Below, in pieces: positions 1 through 5,137 of a DNA stretch of 5,924 nt. The stretch spans positions 1 through 5,924 of the forward strand of contig CAIWVX010000413.1 in assembly GCA_903916205.1 (NCBI GenBank), read 5' to 3'. The stretch is from an uncultured beta proteobacterium (GTDB lineage Bacteria; Pseudomonadota; Gammaproteobacteria; Burkholderiales; Rhodocyclaceae). Below the pieces are notes generated by a model. The model searched no databases. It worked only from the letters and a program-made list of their open reading frames with translations, and had not been told where the DNA came from. The first letter of the stretch is position 1, and each line of letters opens with the position of its first letter. Position numbers and translations under genes: made by a program.

Positions 1-91
1 GTGCTAACCCCTGCTGTAGCAGAGTTTGAATTTGCTGCAGCGCCTTGTTTGGCTGTGGCGGTTTGCGTTGCGGGATAGTGGGTCGTGCCAT
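1..91 (-). CDS. N-terminal fragment of an unidentified protein, possibly TPR-type
   Basis: A minus-strand frame opens at an ATG (complement of 89-91) and is still open at the window edge after 30 codons. It reads MARPTIPQRKPPQPNKALQQ and continues IQTLLQQGLA. A GAGG-containing purine stretch on the minus strand sits about 10 bases before the ATG, which supports this start. The N-terminus is basic and proline-rich, followed by a Gln/Leu-rich probable helix. That resembles the lead-in of some proteobacterial tetratricopeptide-repeat proteins, but no complete TPR motif is inside the window, so the family is only a guess. It is transcribed away from the glycogen genes. The opposite strand is also open over part of this stretch but has no comparable start signal. 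Confidence 0.45.
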   Translation of the reverse strand, partial: MARPTIPQRKPPQPNKALQQIQTLLQQGLA

Positions 92-242
92 AGTGAGGTT
101 CCCTCGATTTTTCGTGTTAGAGCAAAGCGGTCATGTCGGGTTTTTAGACAAGCGGGGCAGGGGCGATGGCAATCAAGATGAGTGAGCCATCATCGGAGCG
201 GCATAGGATCGTAAATTTAACAGAAGTTAGGGCCATCAGACA

Positions 243-270
243 GATAGAAGGCGCGCGATAGAAGGCGCGC
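243..270. repeat. Perfect 14-bp tandem duplication
   Basis: GATAGAAGGCGCGC occurs at 243-256 and again, without a gap, at 257-270. It lies at the left edge of the recognisable transposase fragment and in the same reading frame region, so it looks like a slippage or rearrangement scar in decaying sequence. The 92-242 stretch to its left shows no gene or clear signal apart from the upstream region of the minus-strand gene. Confidence 0.8.
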
Positions 271-467
271 GTAGGTTGGGAATTTCAACGCGGCAGATGG
301 AGCCAATTATGGAGTGCTATCGAGCGGAAGGAGCGGCGGGTCTGACCAGTAAGCACTGTAACTCTGAAAGGGGCCAAAAATCAAAGGCGCTAGGTTGTTT
401 GGGCGCAATCGAAAGTGATGACGAAACGCCAAGGAAGAAGAGGCGGCCTCTCAAAGATTCGATTTGA
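264..467 (+). pseudogene. Remnant of a transposase N-terminal helix-turn-helix
   Basis: The frame reads ARRLGISTRQMEPIMECYRA followed by EGAAGLTSKH, coded by about 267-356. This is the typical HTH-plus-linker pattern at the N-terminus of ISNCY-type and related transposases, where LGIS-RQ is followed by a tyrosine-arginine helix and then GAAGL-S-H. After the histidine the residues no longer look like a transposase, and the frame ends at a TGA at 465-467 without any DDE domain. There is no convincing ATG or ribosome site; TTG at 276 is the only start near the motif. I read this as about 30 codons of a broken insertion sequence. No terminal inverted repeats were found, so its borders are unknown. 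It is not functional as a transposase. The exact IS family is inferred from the motif only. Confidence 0.6.
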
Positions 468-491
468 CACGCCGTAGTTCTTGCATAGAAT
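464..491 (+). promoter_or_regulatory. Near-consensus sigma70 promoter
   Basis: TTGACA at 464-469 is a perfect -35 hexamer. TAGAAT at 486-491 matches the -10 consensus at five of six positions, and the spacer is 16 bp. Transcription would start near 498 and run through the 514-741 frame into glgM, giving a leader of roughly 310 nucleotides before glgM. It is the best promoter match I saw upstream of the glycogen genes, so it is the likely driver of glgM-glgE. The -35 box overlaps the stop codon of the transposase remnant. Confidence 0.6.
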
Positions 492-513
492 GGTGTGACC
501 TTATATTGATGGG

Positions 514-741
514 TTGGGCGTACTTGAGAAGTTACCTCTGTCTGGAAGCTCTAGTCCCGACAGGCCAAATGTCAAAAAATACATCATTGATTTCGGAGCC
601 ACTGGAGACCTGATTTTTCATAAACGAGATGAAAAGCGGGGTATGAATTTTGTGGACAGAATCATCCACCAGAAAGCGTGGTACGACGAAGCCACCATTG
701 CGCGGGTGGAAGAAAAAACAGAGGAAGCGAAGACGCAGTAA
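514..741 (+). CDS. Short open frame of unknown identity, possible gene remnant
   Basis: The frame is open from 499 (after a TGA at 496-498) to the TAA at 739-741. The only early start is TTG at 514, without a Shine-Dalgarno sequence, and the first in-frame ATG is internal (about 643). The predicted 75 residues are hydrophilic. A possible beta segment (KKYIIDFGATGDLIF) is followed by a basic stretch and a charged helical C-terminus (ATIARVEEKTEEAKTQ). There is no signal peptide or membrane segment. I do not recognise the family. The composition looks protein-like, so it could be the 3' end of a gene whose 5' part was lost with the neighbouring transposase debris, or a small leader gene cotranscribed with glgM from the 464-491 promoter. 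It ends 70 bases before glgM. Confidence 0.3.
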   Translation: MGVLEKLPLSGSSSPDRPNVKKYIIDFGATGDLIFHKRDEKRGMNFVDRIIHQKAWYDEATIARVEEKTEEAKTQ

Positions 742-760
742 ATGCCACTAAGCTATTTAT

Positions 761-792
761 GAATTCACGAACTCATGAACTCACCAACTTAC
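761..792 (+). repeat. Four degenerate 8-bp direct repeats before glgM
   Basis: GAATTCAC, GAACTCAT, GAACTCAC and CAACTTAC follow each other without gaps (761-768, 769-776, 777-784, 785-792; consensus GAACTCAC). They end six bases before the GGAAGG ribosome binding site of glgM. The phasing is seen directly. Any role in regulator binding or in keeping the leader unstructured is inference. Confidence 0.6.
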
Positions 793-811
793 TCCAACGG
801 AAGGTTTATCT

Positions 812-2017
812 ATGAAAGTTATGTTTCTTACACGCGAATATCCCCCTTACGTTTACGGTGGTGCTGGCGTTCATGTCGAGTATCTTGCGGCGGAACTCGC
901 CAAGGTTATGCACGTCGAGGTTCGTTGCTTTGGTGACCAAGATACCGTCAAGAATAATGTGCGGATCAAGGGTTTTCCGTTTGGGAAAAACAGTTTTGCG
1001 CACGTCGACAAAAAACTGAGTGGCGCGCTGGATACTTTTGAGACCAACCTCCAAACCATGAGTGAGCAGGTCGACGCCGATCTGGTGCATGTGCACACCT
1101 GGTACGCACACCTCGGCGGTATCTTGGCCAAGACCCTGTATGGCATACCGCTGATTCATACCGTGCACTCGCTTGAGCCGCTACGCCCCTGGAAGCGCGA
1201 GCAACTGGGGTGTGGCTACGATATGTCGTCGTGGATCGAGCGCACTTCTCTCGGTCTCGCTGATGCGGTGATCGCGGTATCGCAGGGAACTAAGAACGAC
1301 ATCCTTGAGCATTTTGACATTGACCCGGCCAAGATCACGGTGATCTACAACGGCATCAACACGGAACAATATTCACCGACAAGCGAAACCAGTGCGCTTG
1401 AAAAATACGGTATCGATCCGGCCAAGCCAATCGTTCTGTTCGTTGGCCGGATCACGCGTCAGAAGGGCATCGTGCATCTGGTTAACGCGATAAAGTACAT
1501 CAATTCTGACGTTCAGGTCGTGCTGTGCGCCGGTGCCCCCGATACTCCAGAAGTTTTCGCTGAAATGGAGGCGTCGGTCAAGCAGGTACGCAAAGGGGGA
1601 TTCAAAAACCTGTTCTGGATTCAGGAGATGCTGACCAAGGAAGAAGCGATCCAGATGTATTCGCATGCGACGGTATTTTGCTGTCCATCAATCTACGAGC
1701 CTTTCGGGATCATCAACCTAGAGGCCATGGCGTGTCGTACGCCCGTGGTGGCGAGTGCTGTCGGCGGCATCAAGGAAGTGGTGGTCGATGGCGTCACCGG
1801 CATACTGGTTCCGCTTGATCAATTGCATGTTGCACCCTTCGAGCCGGTGAACCCAGATGTCTTCTCGCGCGATCTGGCCGTAGCGATCAACAAGGTGCTG
1901 GACGATCCGGTATTAGCTGATTCGATGGCCGCCGCCGGTCAGCAGCGGACGCATGATGTATTTAGCTGGACCAGCATCGCTCAGCAGACCAAGGCGCTGT
2001 ACCGCACGCTGGTTTAA
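812..2017 (+). CDS. glgM: Maltose-1-phosphate synthase / glycogen synthase-type GT4 glycosyltransferase
   Basis: This 401-residue cytoplasmic GT-B enzyme belongs to the actinobacterial-type GlgA family (TIGR02149-like), which includes mycobacterial GlgM (Rv1212c, about 387 aa). That enzyme joins ADP-glucose to glucose-1-phosphate to give alpha-maltose-1-phosphate, and related members are annotated as glycogen synthase. The N-domain has the glycine loop YGGAGVHVEYLAAELA (15-30). The family signature HSLEPLRPWKREQLG (119-133) is followed by GYDMSSWIER. The C-domain has the nucleotide-diphosphate-binding R213 and K218 (GRITRQKG) and the GT4 EX7E motif, E296 and E304 (YEPFGIINLE), then GGIKEVVVDGVTG. 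The start is set by GGAAGG at 799-804, 7 bases before the ATG. glgE follows after 140 bases on the same strand, which favours the maltose-1-phosphate role over plain glucan elongation. No truncation or missing key residue is seen. Many databases would call it glgA. Confidence 0.9.
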   Translation: MKVMFLTREYPPYVYGGAGVHVEYLAAELAKVMHVEVRCFGDQDTVKNNVRIKGFPFGKNSFAHVDKKLSGALDTFETNLQTMSEQVDADLVHVHTWYAHLGGILAKTLYGIPLIHTVHSLEPLRPWKREQLGCGYDMSSWIERTSLGLADAVIAVSQGTKNDILEHFDIDPAKITVIYNGINTEQYSPTSETSALEKYGIDPAKPIVLFVGRITRQKGIVHLVNAIKYINSDVQVVLCAGAPDTPEVFAEMEASVKQVRKGGFKNLFWIQEMLTKEEAIQMYSHATVFCCPSIYEPFGIINLEAMACRTPVVASAVGGIKEVVVDGVTGILVPLDQLHVAPFEPVNPDVFSRDLAVAINKVLDDPVLADSMAAAGQQRTHDVFSWTSIAQQTKALYRTLV

Positions 2018-2044
2018 CTCAATTAATGCTAACTACTCAGCACC

Positions 2045-2089
2045 CGTCATTCCCGTGCAGGCATAAATCCCGAGTGCGCGGGGATGACG
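2045..2089 (+). repeat. REP-like CGTCATTCCCG hairpin between glgM and glgE
   Basis: CGTCATTCCCGTGC (2045-2058) pairs with GCGCGGGGATGACG (2076-2089). This gives a 14-bp stem with two G-U pairs and a 17-base loop. The arm resembles the CGTCATTCCCGCG palindromic repeats scattered between genes in many proteobacteria. No T-run follows, so it is not a standard terminator. It may stabilise the upstream mRNA or reduce readthrough into glgE. The family assignment is from memory of the motif, and other copies lie outside the window. Confidence 0.65.
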
Positions 2090-2157
2090 ACAATTTCGCC
2101 GTCGGTGGTGGGATAGGCGAAGCAGACTACTAACTCATACGAGAGAGGATTTATTTC

Positions 2158-4149
2158 ATGGTTCCCCAGGATTATCCACGAGTCATTATTGAAGCGTTGC
2201 AGCCGCAGATCGATGGGGGTCGCTACCCCATCAAGCGCGTGCCGGGTGAAAAGGTTTTGGTTAACATCGACATTTACAAGGAGGGCCACGACAAATTGGC
2301 GGCGGTCGTTAAGTATCGTCGGCTGGGCGACCGCCTGTGGCAGGAGCGTCCGCTGGTGCCGCTGGATAACGACTGCTGGCACGGCGAATTCACGGTTGGG
2401 GCGCTGGGGCGCTGGGAATACACCGTCGAGGCCTATGCCGAACGCTATCTTTCCTGGGTCGATGAGATCACCAAGAAGAGCGCACAGGGCGGTAATCTAA
2501 CCAGCGAATTGCTGGAGGGCCTAGTGATTCTCAAGGCCTCAGCCGCCTTGGCGACGAAGGAGGACAAGGCCCGCATGAATGCCAGCATTCTCGCCATAGA
2601 GGAGCTCGTTGCAGCCGGCGAGCAGGACGAAGCTATCAGCCAAAGCACCAGCAGCCTGATGCACCGCTTGATGCTGAAATATCCTGATCGTTCTGAGGGA
2701 GCCACGCTTACCCCCGCGCTGGAGATTGTCGTGACGCGGCCTCTGGCGCGCTTCGCCGCTTGGTACGAATTTTTCCCCCGTTCGCAGAGTACCGTGCCGG
2801 GGCAGTACGGCACCCTAAAGGATTGCTGCAAACGCCTTCCAGAAATCAAAAAAATGGGGTTTGACGTCGTTTATCTGCCGCCGATTCATCCCATCGGGCA
2901 TGCTTTCCGCAAGGGCAAAAACAACAATCTGATAGCCGGCCCCGACGATGTAGGCAGCCCGTGGGCCATCGGTAATGAACACGGCGGCCACATGGCGCTG
3001 GAGCCAAAACTCGGCAACTGGAAGGATTGGGCGAAATTTGTGGCCACCTGTCGTGAACTTGAAATTGAGATCGCGCTGGATTACGTGATGAATTGCTCAC
3101 CCGATCATCCCTACGTTGCCGCGCATCCCGACTGGTTCTATCACCGGCCCGACGGCTCGATCAAGTACGCCGAAAATCCGCCCAAAAAATATCAGGATGT
3201 CTATCCGCTCAATTTCGGTACCGAAGACCGCGCCGGGCTGTGGCAAGAGATGCTGAAGATATTTCTGTTCTGGATCGACAAGGGCGTTACCACCTTCCGC
3301 GTGGATAATCCCCATACCAAACCGGTGGAATTCTGGGGGTGGGTGATCGACAAAGTGCACCAGCAGCATCCCGGAGTGATCTTCCTGGCTGAAGCCTTTA
3401 CCAAGGCCAAGATGATGCGGCTACTGGCCAAAGCGGGCTTCACTCAGTCGTACACTTACTTCACTTGGCGCAACACCAAGCACGAACTGACTGAATACGT
3501 CAGCGAGCTGACCGCCGGCCCGATGAAGGAGTATTACACCGGCAATTTCTTCGCCAACACCCCGGATATTCTGCCCACCCTCCTGCAGATCGGCGGTCGC
3601 CCCGCGTTCATTATGCGCACCGTGCTGGCGGCGACCTTATCGAGTGTTTATGGCATCTACAGTGGTTACGAACTGTGCGAAAACGAGCCGATTCCAGGCA
3701 AGGAAGAGTATCTGGATTCGGAAAAATACGAGATCAAGCAACGTGACTGGAATGCGCCACACAGCATCGCACCGCTGATCACGCGCATCAATCAGGCACG
3801 GCGCGAGCATCCGGCATTGCAGACGTACAACGATGTGGTATTCCTACATGCTGAGAGTCCGGCCGTTCTTGCCTATTACAAAATGACCGAGGATAAATCC
3901 GACATCATCGTCTGTGTCGTCAATCTCGACCCCTTCCACAAGCACCACTCTTTCATTCACGTGCCGCTCCAGCAATTTGGCTTGGGTGATGACGAGACGT
4001 ATCAGGTACACGACCTGCTCACCGATGAGCGCTATCTGTGGCGTGGCTCGCGGGCCTATGTTGAACTGGATCCGCACGGCGACATCGCGCACATCTTCGC
4101 GATCCGCCGTTGGCAGCATTACGAAAACGGGTTTGATTACTTCGTCTGA
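2158..4149 (+). CDS. glgE: Alpha-1,4-glucan:maltose-1-phosphate maltosyltransferase
   Basis: This is a full-length 663-residue GlgE (GH13_3; usual length about 650-700). It transfers maltose from alpha-maltose-1-phosphate to the non-reducing end of alpha-1,4-glucan in the cytoplasm. The order is an N-terminal beta domain (from RVIIEALQPQIDGGRYPIKR), a helical insert (about 115-185), the catalytic barrel (from about 196, with PPIHPIGHAFRKGKNNN at 241-257) and a C-terminal beta domain (about 565-663). The nucleophile is D383 (FRVDNPHTKP), the acid/base E412 (FLAEAF) and the third carboxylate D470 (NTPDIL). Their spacing matches Streptomyces GlgE D394/E423/D480. N340, K343 and Y345 (ENPPKKY) match the known phosphate-binding set. 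Region I reads ALDYVMNCSPDHP, where many homologues have FQCSPDHP or LQCSPDHP, a mild variation. The ATG has GAGG at 2145-2148. It is probably cotranscribed with glgM. No TreS, maltokinase or GlgB gene is visible. Confidence 0.96.
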   Translation: MVPQDYPRVIIEALQPQIDGGRYPIKRVPGEKVLVNIDIYKEGHDKLAAVVKYRRLGDRLWQERPLVPLDNDCWHGEFTVGALGRWEYTVEAYAERYLSWVDEITKKSAQGGNLTSELLEGLVILKASAALATKEDKARMNASILAIEELVAAGEQDEAISQSTSSLMHRLMLKYPDRSEGATLTPALEIVVTRPLARFAAWYEFFPRSQSTVPGQYGTLKDCCKRLPEIKKMGFDVVYLPPIHPIGHAFRKGKNNNLIAGPDDVGSPWAIGNEHGGHMALEPKLGNWKDWAKFVATCRELEIEIALDYVMNCSPDHPYVAAHPDWFYHRPDGSIKYAENPPKKYQDVYPLNFGTEDRAGLWQEMLKIFLFWIDKGVTTFRVDNPHTKPVEFWGWVIDKVHQQHPGVIFLAEAFTKAKMMRLLAKAGFTQSYTYFTWRNTKHELTEYVSELTAGPMKEYYTGNFFANTPDILPTLLQIGGRPAFIMRTVLAATLSSVYGIYSGYELCENEPIPGKEEYLDSEKYEIKQRDWNAPHSIAPLITRINQARREHPALQTYNDVVFLHAESPAVLAYYKMTEDKSDIIVCVVNLDPFHKHHSFIHVPLQQFGLGDDETYQVHDLLTDERYLWRGSRAYVELDPHGDIAHIFAIRRWQHYENGFDYFV

Positions 4150-4175
4150 TCTTGCGGATAAAACTCCCGCAGCAC

Positions 4176-4210
4176 GCAAAAAGCCCCGCCCGCACGGCTG
4201 GGCTTTTTGC
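4176..4210. terminator. Strong terminator after glgE, bidirectional in form
   Basis: GCAAAAAGCCC (4176-4186) pairs perfectly with GGGCTTTTTGC (4200-4210). After one mismatch the inner GCC/GGC (4188-4190 with 4196-4198) continues the stem, and the loop is five bases. The A-tract on the left and T-tract on the right let it act on both strands. It lies 26 bases after the glgE stop and would also lie downstream of the minus-strand frame that ends at 4313. Confidence 0.9.
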
Positions 4211-4312
4211 TTCGTGGCGTACGCTCAATCGGGCTACTGAGTCTGGCTAAAATAAGCGTATCGCTGCAACGTTCGTCAATAGACGCCAAAGGCTGGGGCT
4301 GTTCGCACGCTA

Positions 4313-4498
4313 TTACAAAAACAGATAACCGGGCTGCAAGGCCATCGGTGCGGGCTTTTCCGGGGGCCGCAGTTTGCGTTCCCTGACTAACTCGTCTCGG
4401 TCAACCCGTATTTTGATTTTGTCATGCAGCGTACGGTAAGCACCCTCTCTGAAAAGGTAAACGACTGCGCCAGTCGTAGTGCAGTTTTGTCGATTGAT
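4313..4498 (-). pseudogene. Start-less coding-looking fragment, family unknown
   Basis: The minus strand is open for 61 codons before the TAA (complement of 4313-4315). It is bounded upstream by an in-frame stop (complement of 4499-4501), and no usable start codon exists near its beginning. The translation includes TGAVVYLFREGAYRTLHDKI, then KIRVDRDELVRERKLRPPEK, and ends PAPMALQPGYLFL. The alternating hydrophobic and charged residues and the Pro-rich tail look like a genuine C-terminus. I do not recognise the family. The most likely reading is the 3' remnant of a gene truncated where the HigB-like fragment begins. The rest of 4211-4312 shows nothing I can name. Confidence 0.4.
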
Positions 4499-4499
4499 T

Positions 4500-4517
4500 T
4501 ATATACCAGTTTATATA
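4500..4517 (+). promoter_or_regulatory. TATATA dyad upstream of the toxin remnant
   Basis: TATATA (4500-4505), CCAGTT and TATATA (4512-4517) form a short inverted repeat ending ten bases before the first HigB-like codon. Toxin-antitoxin operons are often controlled by AT-rich palindromes in this place, overlapping the -10 box. It is therefore a plausible leftover operator-promoter. The assignment rests on position and symmetry only. Confidence 0.4.
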
Positions 4518-4527
4518 GATTTCAACC

Positions 4528-4713
4528 CTGCCCACAAACGAAAAACCGCTTGAATGGATCGGTAGCCGTCACAAAGACTTGATGGCCTTGCCTGCCGATG
4601 TTCGGCGGCTTTTCGGCTTTGCTTCGTCGCTGGCGCAGGTGGGCGACAAGCATGATGCCGCCAATTACCTTCCTCAAAGCATCACCGCACCTTCCGTCTA
4701 TCGTCAACCGTAA
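4528..4713 (+). pseudogene. higB: Truncated HigB/Gp49-type RelE-superfamily toxin
   Basis: The plus frame reads PTNEKPLEWIGSRHKDLMAL, then PADVRRLFGFASSLAQVGDK, then HDAA. This is the N-terminal pattern of phage-derived Gp49-like HigB toxins (mRNA interferases of type II toxin-antitoxin systems): K-LEWIGS--KDL--LP--VRR-FG-AL-LAQ-G--HDAAK. Similarity stops after about 45 codons (near 4662), where family members continue into a VLKGFGG-type segment. Here the frame drifts to NYLPQSITAP and stops at 4711-4713. The usual length is around 110-120 residues, so the catalytic C-terminal half is missing. The codon at the expected start is CTG (4528), possibly a mutated ATG, and no Shine-Dalgarno precedes it. 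No HigA antitoxin is seen downstream. It is almost certainly nonfunctional. The family call is from the recognised pattern. Confidence 0.7.
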
Positions 4714-4976
4714 TTCCCCGCCAGTTTTTCGTCCTGTTTCGTCTGATCTCTCCTGAAATTCAGGTCTTTTACCCCGAAAAATATTGACTGCGAGACCCCG
4801 AGGGGGAAAACGCTGCATCTGATTCAAAAGCGCTTGCGATATCCTGCAAAAGCTTATTTGCGCCAACCGCCGATTAAATTCTAAATAGAATGCAGCACCA
4901 CAAGAATGCAGCACCACACTAGACTTCACGACATCCGGCATGAGAATATGCGGCGGTATTCTATATATTCGCCTAG
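4714..4976. other. Gene-free stretch with small repeats
   Basis: No convincing gene was found on either strand. A long minus-strand frame covers 4522-4941, but it is antisense to the toxin remnant, runs through the tandem repeat and has no family resemblance. The recognisable contents are the palindrome and 16-bp tandem repeat (4878-4918) and an AT-rich patch at 4944-4970, where GAATA/TATTC elements form short inverted repeats. Confidence 0.6.
4878..4918. repeat. Palindrome fused to a perfect 16-bp tandem repeat
   Basis: ATTCTA-AA-TAGAAT (4878-4891) is a perfect inverted repeat with a 2-base centre. AGAATGCAGCACCACA occurs at 4887-4902 and again at 4903-4918 without a gap. The palindrome's right arm overlaps the first repeat copy. 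Both are seen directly in the sequence. A slippage or insertion scar is the simplest explanation. Confidence 0.8.
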
Positions 4977-4979
4977 CGC

Positions 4980-5111
4980 ATGAGCCAACCGATGCTGCGC
5001 TTAGCGGGTTTGTTGCAGGCGTTCCTGCAGGCCAACATCGTCGTCAAACGCCTCGGCGACATTCTCAAAATGTTTTATGTTGTGATAGATTGTGGTCGTG
5101 ATAAATCATGA
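4980..5111 (+). pseudogene. Fragment of a HlyB-type type I secretion ABC transporter
   Basis: A 43-codon frame from ATG 4980 to TGA 5109-5111 begins MSQPMLRLAGLLQAFLQANI and continues VVKRLGDILK. This closely follows the hallmark linker between the membrane and ATPase domains of RTX-type ABC exporters (HlyB family), commonly SQP-LRLA-LWQ-FQQ--I-V-RLGDI. Intact proteins are about 600-720 residues, so only about 30 conserved codons remain (4980-5069). The next residues (MFYVVIDCGRDKS) are unrelated, and no Walker A or ABC signature motif follows. Upstream an in-frame TAG (4974-4976) ends similarity. A tryptophan usually found in the LWQ motif is leucine here. It is a pseudogene scrap. Its position 27 bases before a probable type I secretion substrate suggests it came from that substrate's former secretion operon. 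Confidence 0.65.
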
Positions 5112-5116
5112 TAAAT
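5083..5116 (+). repeat. Three TGATARAT direct repeats in the leader of the repeat protein
   Basis: TGATAGAT (5083-5090), TGATAAAT (5099-5106) and TGATAAAT (5109-5116) lie between the transporter fragment and the ribosome site at 5125-5128. The spacing is 16 and 10 bases. They could be regulator contacts or part of an AT-rich promoter. I could not place a convincing -35/-10 pair here. Confidence 0.4.
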
Positions 5117-5137
5117 AATCCTTTGGAGTCAATCTAA

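Noticed and set aside
243..270. Start of a CRISPR or longer satellite array
   Set aside because: There are only two adjacent copies, without spacers, and no further copies in the window.
806..1168. Minus-strand open frame of 120 codons
   Set aside because: It lies wholly opposite glgM, which has unmistakable family motifs and a good ribosome site. The antisense translation shows no family pattern.
2045..2089. Rho-independent terminator for glgM
   Set aside because: The hairpin is strong, but no U-run follows it. glgE begins shortly after with its own ribosome site, so a REP-like element fits better.
2445..2849. Minus-strand open frame of 134 codons
   Set aside because: It is antisense to the glgE helical insert and barrel start, with an arginine- and serine-rich composition typical of a shadow frame.
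3844..4179. Minus-strand open frame of 111 codons overlapping the glgE end
   Set aside because: It is antisense to the GlgE C-terminal domain and starts inside the post-glgE terminator region. It is a shadow frame.
4522..4941. Minus-strand open frame of 139 codons
   Set aside because: Its second half is the complement of the HigB-like fragment and its first part runs through the 16-bp tandem repeat. There is no recognisable domain and no convincing start signal, so the plus-strand reading is better supported.
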